Shown piece by piece: positions 22,739-34,405 of a stretch of DNA of 64,000 nt; the stretch's first letter is position 1; each line of letters starts with the position of its first letter. The notes under the pieces are model-generated. The model was not told the origin of the DNA, did not search any database, and saw nothing but the letters and a program-made list of their open reading frames with translations. Source of the stretch: Arachis hypogaea (taxonomy: Eukaryota; Streptophyta; Magnoliopsida; Fabales; Fabaceae); contig NC_092042.1 in assembly GCF_003086295.3 (NCBI RefSeq), positions 41,525,419 through 41,589,418 on the forward strand. The letters run 5' to 3'. Both the position numbers and the translations under genes were made by a program.

Positions 22739-24019
22739 CTAAACCTTAGTTGCTGCAGGTTTATTACCTACAGGAGTGGGTTGGGAAGCCTTTTTAGAAG
22801 GGTTGTCATCAGCACTTGTATATGACTGATCCGCCACTGGCATTTGAATGCCAAGGGTGGAAGTTGGAGTGGCGTTAGACGCCACCTCCTTGTTTGTTAC
22901 TGGCGTTTGAACGCCAGAACCATGTTCCCTTTGGGCGTTCAACGCCGGATTCATGCTTGTTTCTAGCGTTGAACGCCAGAAATGAGCATGGTCTGGGCGT
23001 TCAGCGCCAGCTTTATTCCTCTCTAGGCTCTGACTGTCCTCAGAGGGATTTTGAGTAACCAATTGTTCATTTCTTGGTTTCCTGCTGCTTTGAAGTGAGG
23101 TATTTAATGTTTTCCCACTTCTTAATTGAACTGCTTGGCATTCTTCTGCTATTTGTTTTGACAGTTGCTTTTCTGTCTGCTTTAATTGCACTTCCATATT
23201 CCTGTTAGCCATTCTTGTTTCCTGTAATATTTCCTTGAATTCGGCCAGCTGCTGAGTTAGAAAGTCTAATTGCTGATTAAATTCATTAGCCTGATCCACC
23301 GGACTGAGTTCAGCAGTTACTGTTTTAGCTTCTCCTTTCATGGAAGATTCACTGCTTAGGTACAGATGTTGATTTCTGGCTACTGTATCAATAAGCTCTT
23401 GAGCTTCTTCAATTGTTTTTCTCATATGTATAGATCCACCAGCTGAGTGGTTTAGAGAAATCTGAGCTTTTTCTGTAAGCCCATAGTAGAAGATGTCTAA
23501 TTGCACCCATTCTGAAAACATTTCAGAGGGGCATTTTCTTAGCATCTCTCTGTATCTCTCCCAGGCATCATAAAGGGATTCATTATCTCCTTGTTTGAAG
23601 CCTTGGATGCTTAGCCTTAGCTGTGTCATCCGTTTTGGAGGGAAATAGTGATTCAGGAATTTTTCTGACAGCTGTTTCCATGTTTTTATGCTGTTCTTAG
23701 GCTGGTTATTTAACCACCTCTTAGCTTGATCTTTTACAGCAAATGGAAACAGTAATAATCTGTAGACATCCTGATCCACTTCTTTATCATGTACTGTGTC
23801 AGCAATTTGTAGGAATTGTGCCAGAAACTCTGTAGGTTCTTCTTGTGGAAGACCAGAATACTGGCAGTTTTGCTGCACCATGATAATGAGCTGAGGATTC
23901 AACTCAAAGCTACTAACTCCAATGGAGGGTATACAGATACTACTCCCATATGAAGCAGTAGTGGGGTTAGCATATGACCCCAGAGTCCTCCTGGACTGTT
24001 CATTCCCACTTAATTCCAT
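22739..24019 (-). CDS. gag: Gag (copy 1), 426 residues, no zinc knuckle
   Basis: It begins MELSGNEQSRRTLGSY. The retrotransposon-gag core spans about residues 30-200 (NCQYSGLPQEEPTEFLAQF, AKRWLNNQPKNSIKTW, SEKFLNHYFPPKRMTQLRL, ESLYDAWERYREMLRKCP). A Gln/Glu-rich predicted coiled-coil follows at about 240-300. The C-terminus (about 345-425) is written by the palindromic minisatellite. I see no CCHC zinc knuckle: only four widely spaced cysteines. The frame ends at TAG (22739) and stays open beyond it into protease, so the stop may be a nonsense mutation or a readthrough site. Gag would form the virus-like particle. Confidence 0.88.
   Translation of the reverse strand: MELSGNEQSRRTLGSYANPTTASYGSSICIPSIGVSSFELNPQLIIMVQQNCQYSGLPQEEPTEFLAQFLQIADTVHDKEVDQDVYRLLLFPFAVKDQAKRWLNNQPKNSIKTWKQLSEKFLNHYFPPKRMTQLRLSIQGFKQGDNESLYDAWERYREMLRKCPSEMFSEWVQLDIFYYGLTEKAQISLNHSAGGSIHMRKTIEEAQELIDTVARNQHLYLSSESSMKGEAKTVTAELSPVDQANEFNQQLDFLTQQLAEFKEILQETRMANRNMEVQLKQTEKQLSKQIAEECQAVQLRSGKTLNTSLQSSRKPRNEQLVTQNPSEDSQSLERNKAGAERPDHAHFWRSTLETSMNPALNAQREHGSGVQTPVTNKEVASNATPTSTLGIQMPVADQSYTSADDNPSKKASQPTPVGNKPAATKV
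22837..23010. repeat. Six palindromic units inside the gag 3' end (copy 1)
   Basis: Units near 22837, 22869, 22900, 22932, 22963 and 22993 (e.g. gtggcgttagacgccac, ctggcgtttgaacgccag, ctgggcgttcagcgccag), about 31 bp apart. They are the same type as the LTR and post-pol arrays but here lie inside coding sequence. Confidence 0.88.
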
Positions 24020-25001
24020 GATGGAATAAAAGAGATGATATGTATGTTGATATTATTTATTTTATAAAAATTTATATATTTTTTATTTTTTTTAAAAAAT
24101 AAAATAAAAACGAAACAAAAGAAGAAATTGAAAATATTTTGAAATTGAAATCTGAATTTTTATAGAAAATTTTTGAAAATATAGTTTAAATTAGTTAGAA
24201 AAGATATATTTTTTGAATTTTGAATTTTATGATGAAAGAGAAAAACACACAAAAGACACAAGACTTAAAATTTTTAGATCCAATGCTCCTTATTTTCGAA
24301 AATTTTTGGAGGGAAAACACCAAGGAACACCAAACTTAAAAATTTTAAGATCAGAGCACAAGAAAGACTCAAGAACACCTTGAAGATTCACAAGAACACC
24401 AAGAACAAAAGAAAGAACACCAAACTTAAAATTTTTAGAAAACCAAGACAAATTTTCGAAAATTATATCAAAATTAACAAGAAAACACCAAACTTAAAGT
24501 TTGGCATAGATTAAATCAAGAAAAATTATTTTTGAAAAAGATTTTCAAAAGAACTGGTGCCCAATTGCCAAGAACATAAGCCAACGCTATAACCAACTGA
24601 GTTAAAAATGTAATGTATTTTAAAGATGTATTATTTTTGTGGATAAAAGTATAATTTTTGAAAGTTAATGTTTTGAAAAAGCACAAGAAAAACAAGAAAA
24701 GACACAAAACAAGAAAAACTCAAGATCAAACAAGAAAAATAACCAAGAACAACTTGAAGATCAATGAAGAACAAAGAACACAAGTTCGAAAATTTAAAGA
24801 AAAATATCAAATATGCAATTAACACCAAACTTAGAATAAGACACTAAACTCACGAAAAATTAACAATTAATTAAGAAAAATAATTTTTTTGAAAAGAAAT
24901 TTTTGAAAAGAAATTATCCTATCAGAATTTAATGACTCTATAAAAATAAATTATTCCTGATCTAAGAAATAAAATATGCCTTCAATTGTTCAAACTCAAT
25001 A
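24020..25001 (-). other. Leader between primer site and gag (copy 1)
   Basis: A/T-rich and non-coding. It has four copies of acaccaaactta (near 24328, 24419, 24485, 24823), AAGTTTGGTGT in element sense, and a tRNA-like segment at 24552-24606. Confidence 0.7.
24552..24606 (-). other. tRNA-like 5' half (A-box) in the leader (copy 1)
   Basis: The minus strand reads aactcagttggttatagcg (24603-24585), 17 of 19 bases as the common tRNA D-arm/A-box agctcagttggttagagcg, then ttggcttatgttcttggc, where an anticodon arm would be. There is no T-arm or B-box, so it is not a functional tRNA. The second copy has the same sequence at 33930-33984. Confidence 0.5.
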
Positions 25002-25020
25002 ATCCCCGGCAACGGCGCCA
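25002..25020 (-). other. Primer-binding site, tRNA-Asp type (copy 1)
   Basis: Plus-strand atccccggcaacggcgcca equals the 3' end of plant tRNA-Asp. It is 6 bp from the LTR2 edge. Confidence 0.93.
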
Positions 25021-25026
25021 AAAACT

Positions 25027-26570
25027 TGGTGCACGAATTTGTAATCCGCACAACTAACCAGCAAGTGCACTGGGTCGTCCAAGTAATACCTTACGTGAGT
25101 AAGGGTCGATCCCACGGAGATTATTGGTTTGAAGCAATCAATGTTTATTTTATTAATCTTAGTCAGGAGGCCAATAAGGTTATTTGGATTTAATTGTAAG
25201 AAGTCAAAGTATTTAAAATTGTAAGAGGAATAAGAGAGACTTAAATCGTTACTTGTTGTGCAGTAATGGGAAATATGTTGGGGTTTTGGAGATGCTTTGT
25301 CCTTTGACTTCAACTCTTCCTTGAAATCCTTCAACACACGCAAGGCTCCTTCCATGGCAAGCTCTATGTAGGGTGTCACCATTGTCAGTGGCTACTTCCC
25401 ATCCTCTCAGTGAAAACGTTCCTATGCTCTGTCATAGCACGGCTAATCATCTGTCGGTTCTCAATCAGGTTGGAGTAGAATCCATTGATTCTTTTGCGTC
25501 TATCACTAACGCCCAGCCTTCAGGAGTTTGAAGCTCGTCACAGTCATTCAATCCCAGAATCCTACTCGGAGTACCACAGACAAGGTTTAGACTTTCCGGA
25601 TTCTCATGAATGCCGCCATCAATCCGGCTTATACCACGAAGATTCTGATTAAGGAATCTAAGAGATATTCATTCAATCTGATGTAGAACGGAGGTGGTTG
25701 TCAGGCACACGTTCATGGATTGAGGAAGGTGATGAGTGTCACGAATCATCACCTTCTCCATAGTTAAGCGCGAATAAACATCTTAGATAAGAACAAGCGT
25801 GTTTGAATGGAAAACAAAGGAATTGTATTAAATCATCGAGACGCTGCAGAGCTCCTCACCCCCAACAATGGAGTTTAGAGACTCATGCCATCAAAAGTAT
25901 GTAATTCAGATCTGAAAATGTCATCAGGTACAAGATAAGTCTCTAAAAGTTGTTTAAATAGTAAACTAGTGACCTAGGTTTACAGAAAATGAGTAAACTA
26001 AGATAATTGGTGCAGAAATCCACTTCTGGGGCCCACTTGGTGTGTGCTGGGGCTGGGACTAGAGCTATCCACGAGTTGAGGCCTTTCTTGGAGTTGAACT
26101 CCAAGTTATGACGTGTTTTGGGTGTTTAACTCCGGATCATGACGTTTTTCTGGCGTTTAACTCCAGACAGCAGCATGAACTTGGCGTTCAACGCCAAGTT
26201 ACGTCGTCTATCGTCGCGCAAAGTATGGACTATTATATATTGCTGGAAAGCCCTGGATGTCTACTTTCCAACGCCGTTGAGAACGCGCCAATTGGACTCC
26301 TGTAGCTCGAAAAAATCCATTCCGAGTACAGGGAGGTCAGGATCCAACAGCATCAGCAGTCCTTTTTCAGCCTAAGTCAGATTTTTGCTCAACTCCCTCA
26401 ATTTCAGCCAGAAAATACCTGAAATCACAGAAAAATACACACACTCATAGTAAAGTCCAGAAATATGATTTTTGCCTAAAAACTAATAATATTCTACTAA
26501 AAACTAATTAAAACATACTAAAATCTACATGAAATTACCCCCAAAAAGCGTATAAAATATCCGCTCATCA
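25027..26570 (-). repeat. LTR2 (shared middle LTR)
   Basis: 1544 bp. It serves as 5' LTR of copy 1 and 3' LTR of copy 2. It agrees with LTR3 at the positions where LTR1 differs and has only about two private changes (ttggggttttgg near 25279; atcgtcgcgc near 26213). It contains the same TATA-like site, four palindromic units (about 26091-26199) and T-arm-like motif (25103). Confidence 0.95.
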
Positions 26571-28165
26571 CAACACCAAACTTAAACTGTTGCTTGTTCT
26601 CAAGCAACTAGATGAATAAAAGAGGATAAAAAGAAATCAAGAAGCAATAATATCTCAGAGTTTTAAGTGAAGCTCAGATTCTAATTAGATGAGCGGGGCT
26701 AGTAGCTTTTTGCTTCCAAACAGTTTTGGCATCTCACTTTATCCTTTGAAATTCAGAATGATTGGCATCCATAGGAACTCAGAAGTCAGATAGTATTATT
26801 GATTTTCCTAGTTAAGTATGTTTATTCTTGAACACAGCTACTTTTATGAGTCTTGGCCGTGGCCCTAAGCACTTTGTTTTCCAGTATTACCACCGGATAC
26901 ACAAATGCCACAGACACATAACTGGGTGAACCTTTTCAGATTGTGACTCAGCTTTGCTAGAGTCCCCAGTTAGAGGTGTCCAGAGCTCTTAAGCACACTC
27001 TTTTTGCTTTGGATCACGACTTTAACCACTCAGTCTCAAGCTTTTCACTTGGACCTTCATGACACAAGCACATGGTTAGGGACAGCTTGATTTAGCCGCT
27101 TAGGCCTGGATTTTATTTCCTTGGGCCCTCCTATCCATTGATGCTCAAAGCCTTGGATCCTTTTTACCCTTGCATTTTGGTTTTAAGGGCTATTGGCTTT
27201 TTCTGCTTGCTTTTTCTTTTTCTTTCTATTTTTTTTCGCCACTTTTTTTTTCACAAACTTTTGCTTTTTCACTGCTTTTTCTTGCTTCAAGAATCAATTT
27301 CATGATTTTTCAGATCATCAATAACATTTCTCTTTGTTCATCATTCTTTCAAGAGCCAACAATTTTAACATTCATAAACAACAAGATCAAAAATATGCAC
27401 TGTTCAAGCATTCATTCAGAAGACAAAAAGTATTGCCACCACATATAAATAATTAGAATTTTCCTTATTAAGAACTCGAAAAAATTAAATTGCCTCTTTA
27501 TTCTACAAATCTACTATTTTATTCATGTTTGATGATGATGGGAAAAATAAATTATAACTTAATTGGAAATAAAACCAAAATAGATATGCTAATTACTACT
27601 ACTCCTATATAACTTCTAAGGTAAAATCCTATAATAATACTATCACAGAGTTAAAGCTAGAATTAGAACTTAACAACCTGTATTTTGGGAAGTGGATGTT
27701 CCTCTAGTCTGTAGGGTGCCTTCAAGAATTAATTTCTGACGCTTCAGCTCCCTTAAGTTCACATCCTTGCTCTTCTTGTTCCTTTAGGTGCCATGATCTT
27801 GATGAGTTTTAGCTCAATGATCATGGCAACTCACACCAAACTTAGAGGTTTGCTTGTCCTCAAGCAAAAGAAATGACAGGAGAGGAATAGAGGGAGAGGC
27901 AATTTTGAAATCCAAAAGATATGATGAGTTGAAAAAGATTTGAAAAAGATTTGGATTGGAAAAAGATTTGGGTTTATGAATTAAGATATATTTGATATTT
28001 TTGAAAAAGGGATTTTAGAAATTAGTGTTTTTAGAAATTAGGATTAAAAATTTTGGAATTGAAGGATGACATTTTGAAACATGTTTATGCAAGAAATCAT
28101 GAATTGAAACATAAAAATTTAGAAAAATTATAAAGAAAAACGAATTTTACCTCCTCCCCACCATC
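26571..28165 (-). other. 3' untranslated region of copy 2, with both hairpins
   Basis: Collinear with 17195-18789. Hairpins lie at 26589-26608 (loop AGAA) and 27849-27868 (loop AGGA). Single-base differences from copy 1 include one near 26822 (g to t) and one near 28083 (a to g). No gene. Confidence 0.75.
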
Positions 28166-28496
28166 CTGGCGTTAAACGCCCAAACGATGCATGTTTTGGG
28201 CGTTTAACGCCCAAATGCTGCTTCTCCTGGGCGTTCAACGCCCAGCTGATGCTTCTTTCTGGCGTTGAACGCCAGGAAGTCCTTTGTCACTGGGCGTTTT
28301 TCTGAACGCCCAGGATGCTAGCAGACTGGCGTTAAACACCCAGAAGGTGCTTCTTTTTGGCGTTTAACGCCCAGAAGATGCTCCTTTCTGGCGTTTAACG
28401 CCCAGATGGCTACCCTTACTGGCGTTAAACGCCCAGTGGGTGCTTCTTTTGGGCGTTCAACACCCAAAGTGTTTCTTACTGGCTTTCTCACGCCAG
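28166..28496. repeat. Eleven-unit palindromic minisatellite (copy 2)
   Basis: Same eleven units as 18790-19120, with one change (aaacaccca for aaacgccca near 28336). Confidence 0.92.
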
Positions 28497-28624
28497 TGAG
28501 CTTCCAAATTTCCCTGTAACTCTGTGACTTCAACCATTTGCTATTTCACCTTTGAAGATACTTGGACTCATACCTGTAAAAAAAGAAAATTTATTTAATT
28601 AGTAAATAAAGTTTGTAAATGGCT

Positions 28625-28657
28625 GGGTTGCCTCCCAGCAAGCGCTTCTTTATTGTC
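28625..28657 (-). promoter_or_regulatory. Conserved motif just after the pol stop (copy 2)
   Basis: Identical to 19249-19281; includes AAGCGCTT and TGGGAGGCAACCC in element sense. Confidence 0.7.
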
Positions 28658-28680
28658 TTTAGCTGGACTACCACTGAGCT

Positions 28681-29084
28681 CTAATCAAGTCTCAGTTTTG
28701 AGCATTCTTGCTCGAAGTTGCCTTCAAGATAATGTTTAACTCTCTGTCCATTAACAATGAACCTTTTGTTAGATTCATTATCCTGAAGCTCTACGTATCC
28801 ATATGGTGATACACTTGTAATTACATATGGACCTCTCCACCAGGATTTTAATTTCCCAGGGAATAATTTGAGCCTAGAATTGAATAGCAGAACTTTCTGC
28901 CCTGGCTCAAAGACTCTGGATGAAACTTTCTTATCATGCCATCTTTTTGCTTTCTCCTTGTAAATTTTGCCCATTAGTCTGTGGATGGTATGGAGTGGAT
29001 ACCCTGTGGCTAACTCCATAACGAACCAAAGCAGAGTAAAGCTGTTTATTGCAGAAATGAGTGCCCCCATCACTGATTAATACT
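28681..29084 (-). pseudogene. Integrase tail with internal deletion (copy 2)
   Basis: Same as copy 1: one-base insertion upstream, second catalytic Asp kept in ISDGGTHF, then the jump from QTNGQ to YKEKAKRWHDKK that removes the catalytic Glu and about 100 residues. Shared damage shows it predates the duplication. The C-terminal domain sequence is identical to copy 1. Confidence 0.88.
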
Positions 29085-31508
29085 CTAGGGGTACCAAATC
29101 TGCTGAAGATGTGTTTCTGGAGGAATTTTTAACACTGTTTTAGTGTCATTAGTGGGTGTTGCAATAGCCTCCACCCATTTGGATACATAATCCACTGCCA
29201 CCAGAATATAAGTGTTTGAGTATGATGGTGGGAATGGTCCCATGAAGTCAATACCCCATACATCAAACAACTCAATCTCCAAGATTCCTTGTTGAGGCAT
29301 GGCATAACTGTGAGGCAGATTGCCAGATCTTTGGCAACTGTCACAATTAAGTACAAATGCTCGGGAATCTTTATAGAGAGTAGGCCAGTAGAAGCCACAT
29401 TGGAGGACTCTTGTGGCTGTTCGCTCACTTCCAAAATGTCCTCCATACTGTGATCCATGGCAATGCCATAGAATTTTCTGCGCTTCTTTTTTAGGCACAC
29501 ATCTACGGATTACTCCGTCTGCACATCTCTTGAAGAGATATGGTTCATCCCAAAGATAGTACTTTGCATCTGTGATCAATTTCTTTGATTGCAGCCTACT
29601 GTACTCTTTGGGTATGAATCTTACTGCCTTGTAGTTTGCAATGTCTGCAAACCATGGCACTTCCTGGATGGCAAAGAGTTGCTCATCCGGAAAAGTTTCA
29701 GAGATCTCAGTGAGAGGGAAGGACGCCCCTTCTACTGGTTCTATTCGGGACAAGTGATCTGCTACTTGATTCTCTGTCCCTTTTCTGTCTCTTATTTCTA
29801 TATCAAACTCTTGCAAAAGCAATACCCACCTTATGAGTCTGGGTTTTGAATCCTGCTTTGTGAGTAGATATTTAAGAGCAGCATGATCAGTGTACACAAT
29901 CACTTTTGATCCTACTAAATAGGATCTGAATTTATCAATGGCGTAAACCACTGCAAGTAGCTCTTTTTCTGTGGTTGTGTAATTCTTCTGTGCATCATTT
30001 AGAACACGGCTGGCATAATAAATGACGTGCAGAAGCTTGTCATGCCTCTGTCCCAACACTGCACCAATGGCATGGTCACTGGCATCACACATCAATTCAA
30101 ATGGTAATGTCCAGTCTGGTGCAGAGATGATTGGTGCTGTAACCAATTTAGCTTTCAGAGTCTCAAATGCCTGCAGACACTCTTTATCAAAGATGAATGG
30201 CGTGTCAGCAGCTAGCAGGTTGCTCAGAGGTTTGGCGATTTTTGAAAAATCCTTTATAAACCTCCTATAGAATCCTGCATGCCCCAGAAAGCTTCTGATT
30301 GCCTTAACATTGGCAGGTGGTGGTAATTTTTCAATTACCTCTACCTTAGCTTGATCCACCTCTATCCCCTTGTTCGAGATTTTGTGCCCAAGGACAATTC
30401 CTTCAGTCACCATAAAGTGACACTTCTCCCAGTTTAAAACCAGGTTAGTCTCTTGGCATCTCTTTAGAACAAGTGCTAAATGGTTAAGGCAGGAGCTGAA
30501 TGAGTCTCCAAACACTGAAAAGTCATCCATGAAGACTTCCAGAAATTTTTCCACCATATCATAGAAAATTGAGAGCATGCACCTCTGAAAGGTTGCAGGT
30601 GCATTGCACAGGCCAAATGGCATCCTTCTGTATGCAAATACTCCAGAAGGACATGTGAATGCTGTTTTCTCCTGATCCTGGGGGTCTACTACAATTTGAT
30701 TATAACCTGAATATCCATCCAGGAAGCAGTAGTATTCATGACCTGCTAGTCTTTCTAGCATCTGGTCTATGAATGGTAAAGGAAAATGATCCTTTCTGGT
30801 GGCTGTATTGAGCCTTCTATAATCAATACACATACGCCACCCTGTAACTGTTCTTGTAGGAACCAGTTCATTTTTTTCATTGTGAACCACTGTCATGCCT
30901 CCCTTTTTAGGGACGACTTGGACAGGGCTTACCCAGGGGCTGTCAGAAATAGGATAAATAATCCCAGCCTCTAGTAATTTAGTGACCTCCTTTTGCACCA
31001 CTTCCTTCATGGCTGGGTTCAGCCGCCTTTGTGGTTGGACCACAGGTTTGGCGTCACCTTCCAATAGGATCTTGTGCATGCATCTGGCTGGACTAATGCC
31101 CTTAAGATCACTGATGGACCACCCAAGAGCTGTCTTGTGTGTCCTTAGCACTTGAATTAGTGCTTCCTCTTCCTGTGGCTCTAAGGTAGAGCTTATGATC
31201 ACAGGAAAGGTATTACCTTCTCCCAGGAATGCATATTTTAGGGAAGGTGGTAATGGTTTGAGCTCGGGTTTAGGAGGTCTTTCCTCTTCCTGAAGGATTT
31301 TCAGAGGTTCTACTATTCTCTCTGATTCCTCCAGATCAGGCTGAACATCTTTAAAGATGTCCTCTAGTTCTGATTCGAGACTCTCAGTCATATTGACCTC
31401 TCTTACCAGAGAGTCAATAATATCAACACTCATGCAGTCATTTTGGGTGTCTGGATGTTGCATGGCTTTGACAACATTCAACTTGAACTCCTCCTCATTG
31501 ACTCTCAA
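29085..31508 (-). pseudogene. pol: Reverse transcriptase-RNase H-integrase N-terminus (copy 2)
   Basis: 807 codons, same domains and positions as copy 1 (FMDD 326-329; RNase H D475, E514, D541, D584; HHCC finger; D754). It differs at about five residues: Leu for Pro at 72, Val for Ile at 199, Ala for Thr at 283, Thr for Ile at 540 (restoring the usual YTDHAAL) and Arg for Leu at 669. At the last two sites this copy looks closer to the family norm. The upstream TAG and downstream frameshift are shared with copy 1. Confidence 0.93.
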
Positions 31509-31592
31509 GGTTACTTCCCCTTTTTGGACGTCAATGAGGGTTCGGCCAGTTGCTAGGAAAGGTCTTCCTAGAATGAGAGTTGCACTCTTGTG

Positions 31593-32099
31593 CTACTCCA
31601 TTTCCAGCACCACAAAGTCAGTAGGAAAGGCAAATGGCCCAACCTTGACAATCATGTCTTCAATCACTCCTGATGGGTATTTAATGGAGCCATCAGCAAG
31701 TTGAAGACATATCCTGGTTGGTTTGATTTCTTCAGTCAAACCAAGCTTTCTGATAGTAGATGCAGGTATTAGATTGATACTTGCCCCAAGATCACATAAA
31801 GCTTGCTTGGTACAAGTGCCCTCTAATGTGCATGGTATCATAAAGCTCCCAGGATCTTTAAGCTTCTCAGGTAAGCTTTTCAGAATGATTGCACTGCATT
31901 CTTCAGTGAGGTAAACTTTTTCAGTTTCCCTCCAATCCTTCTTATGACTTAAGATCTCTTTCATGAACTTAGCATAAGAGGGTATTTGCTCAAGTGCTTC
32001 TGCAAACGGAATCTTTATTTCAAGAGTCCTGAGATAGTCTGCAAAGCGGGCAAATTGCTTATCCTGTTCCGCTTGGCGGAGTTTTTGAGGATAAGGCAT
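31593..32099 (-). pseudogene. Aspartic protease (copy 2)
   Basis: 168 residues, protein identical to copy 1, active site CDLGASINLIP. It has the same flanking in-frame TAG codons, which therefore predate the duplication. Confidence 0.88.
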
Positions 32100-32114
32100 T
32101 TTGGCTTTGTATTC

Positions 32115-33395
32115 CTAAACCTTAGTTGCTGCAGGTTTATTACCTACAGGAGTGGGTTGGGAAGCCTTTTTAGAAGGGTTGTCATCAGCACTTGTATATG
32201 ACTGATCCGCCACTGGCATTTGAATGCCAAGGGTGGAAGTTGGAGTGGCGTTAGACGCCACCTCCTTGTTTGTTACTGGCGTTTGAACGCCAGAACCATG
32301 TTCCCTTTGGGCGTTCAACGCCGGATTCATGCTTGTTTCTAGCGTTGAACGCCAGAAATGAGCATGGTCTGGGCGTTCAGCGCCAGCTTTATTCCTCTCT
32401 GGGCTCTGACTGTCCTCAGAGGGATTTTGAGTAACCAATTGTTCATTTCTTGGTTTCCTGCTGCTTTGAAGTGAGGTATTTAATGTTTTCCCACTTCTTA
32501 ATTGAACTGCTTGGCATTCTTCTGCTATTTGTTTTGACAGTTGCTTTTCTGTCTGCTTTAATTGCACTTCCATATTCCTGTTAGCCATTCTTGTTTCCTG
32601 TAATATTTCCTTGAATTCGGCCAGCTGCTGAGTTAGAAAGTCTAATTGCTGATTAAATTCATTAGCCTGATCCACCGGACTGAGTTCAGCAGTTACTGTT
32701 TTAGCTTCTCCTTTCATGGAAGATTCACTGCTTAGGTACAGATGTTGATTTCTGGCTACTGTATCAATAAGCTCTTGAGCTTCTTCAATTGTTTTTCTCA
32801 TATGTATAGATCCACCAGCTGAGTGGTCTAGAGAAATCTGAGCTTTTTCTGTAAGCCCATAGTAGAAGATGTCTAATTGCACCCATTCTGAAAACATTTC
32901 AGAGGGGCATTTTCTTAGCATCTCTCTGTATCTCTCCCAGGCATCATAAAGGGATTCATTATCTCCTTGTTTGAAGCCTTGGATGCTTAGCCTTAGCTGT
33001 GTCATCCGTTTTGGAGGGAAATAGTGATTCAGGAATTTTTCTGACAGCTGTTTCCATGTTTTTATGCTGTTCTTAGGCTGGTTATTTAACCACCTCTTAG
33101 CTTGATCTTTTACAGCAAATGGAAACAGTAATAATCTGTAGACATCCTGATCCACTTCTTTATCATGTACTGTGTCAGCAATTTGTAGGAATTGTGCCAG
33201 AAACTCTGTAGGTTCTTCTTGTGGAAGACCAGAATACTGGCAGTTTTGCTGCACCATGATAATGAGCTGAGGATTCAACTCAAAGCTACTAACTCCAATG
33301 GAGGGTATACAGATACTACTCCCATATGAAGCAGTAGTGGGGTTAGCATATGACCCCAGAGTCCTCCTGGACTGTTCATTCCCACTTAATTCCAT
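32115..33395 (-). CDS. gag: Gag (copy 2), 426 residues
   Basis: As copy 1, with two amino-acid differences: Asp for Asn in SLDHSAGG (near 32827) and Pro for Leu in SQSPERN (near 32400). It has the same coiled-coil, the same palindrome-encoded C-terminus (32213-32386) and no CCHC knuckle. SLDHSAGG is the form seen in element B gag, so the copy 1 Asn is probably derived. Confidence 0.88.
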   Translation of the reverse strand: MELSGNEQSRRTLGSYANPTTASYGSSICIPSIGVSSFELNPQLIIMVQQNCQYSGLPQEEPTEFLAQFLQIADTVHDKEVDQDVYRLLLFPFAVKDQAKRWLNNQPKNSIKTWKQLSEKFLNHYFPPKRMTQLRLSIQGFKQGDNESLYDAWERYREMLRKCPSEMFSEWVQLDIFYYGLTEKAQISLDHSAGGSIHMRKTIEEAQELIDTVARNQHLYLSSESSMKGEAKTVTAELSPVDQANEFNQQLDFLTQQLAEFKEILQETRMANRNMEVQLKQTEKQLSKQIAEECQAVQLRSGKTLNTSLQSSRKPRNEQLVTQNPSEDSQSPERNKAGAERPDHAHFWRSTLETSMNPALNAQREHGSGVQTPVTNKEVASNATPTSTLGIQMPVADQSYTSADDNPSKKASQPTPVGNKPAATKV

Positions 33396-34380
33396 GATGG
33401 AATAAAAGAGATGATATGTATGTTGATATTATTTATTTTATAAAAATTTATATATTTTTTATTTTTTTTAAAAAATAAAATAAAAACGAAACAAAAAGAA
33501 GAAATTGAAAATATTTTGAAATTGAAATCTGAATTTTTATAGAAAATTTTTGAAAATATAGTTTAAATTAGTTAGAAAAGATATATTTTTTTGAATTTTG
33601 AATTTTATGATGAAAGAGAAAAACACACAAAAGACACAAGACTTAAAATTTTTAGATCCAATGCTCCTTATTTTCGAAAATTTTTGGAGGGAAAACACCA
33701 AGGAACACCAAACTTAAAAATTTTAAGATCAGAGCACAAGAAAGACTCAAGAACACCTTGAAGATTCACAAGAACACCAAGAACAAAAGAAAGAACACCA
33801 AACTTAAAATTTTTAGAAAACCAAGACAAATTTTCGAAAATTATATCAAAATTAACAAGAAAACACCAAACTTAAAGTTTGGCATAGATTAAATCAAGAA
33901 AAATTATTTTTGAAAAAGATTTTCAAAAGAACTGGTGCCCAATTGCCAAGAACATAAGCCAACGCTATAACCAACTGAGTTAAAAATGTAATGTATTTTA
34001 AAGATGTATTATTTTTGTGGATAAAAGTATAATTTTTGAAAGTTAATGTTTTGAAAAAGCACAAGAAAAACAAGAAAAGACACAAAACAAGAAAAACTCA
34101 AGATCAAACAAGAAAAATAACCAAGAACAACTTGAAGATCAATGAAGAACAAAGAACACAAGTTCGAAAATTTAAAGAAAAATATCAAATATGCAATTAA
34201 CACCAAACTTAGAATAAGACACTAAACTCACGAAAAATTAACAATTAATTAAGAAAAATAATTTTTTTTGAAAAGAAATTTTTGAAAAGAAATTATCCTA
34301 TCAGAATTTAATGACTCTATAAAAATAAATTATTCCTGATCTAAGAAATAAAATATGCCTTCAATTGTTCAAACTCAATA
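33396..34380 (-). other. Leader of copy 2, with tRNA-like segment
   Basis: Collinear with 24020-25001 apart from three one-base additions in homopolymers (near 33493, 33585 and 34262), which account for the 3 bp length difference between internal regions. The tRNA-like segment is at 33930-33984. Confidence 0.7.
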
Positions 34381-34399
34381 ATCCCCGGCAACGGCGCCA
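34381..34399 (-). other. Primer-binding site, tRNA-Asp type (copy 2)
   Basis: atccccggcaacggcgcca on the plus strand, 6 bp from LTR3. Confidence 0.93.
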
Positions 34400-34405
34400 A
34401 AAACT

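Noticed and set aside
25002..25020. tRNA-Asp gene
   Set aside because: Only the last 19 bases are present, beside an LTR. It is a primer-binding site.
24996..25382. ORF repeated in each Athila LTR (also 15629-16006, 34375-34761)
   Set aside because: Its conservation is fully explained by LTR identity; it spans the LTR edge and primer-binding site and resembles no protein.
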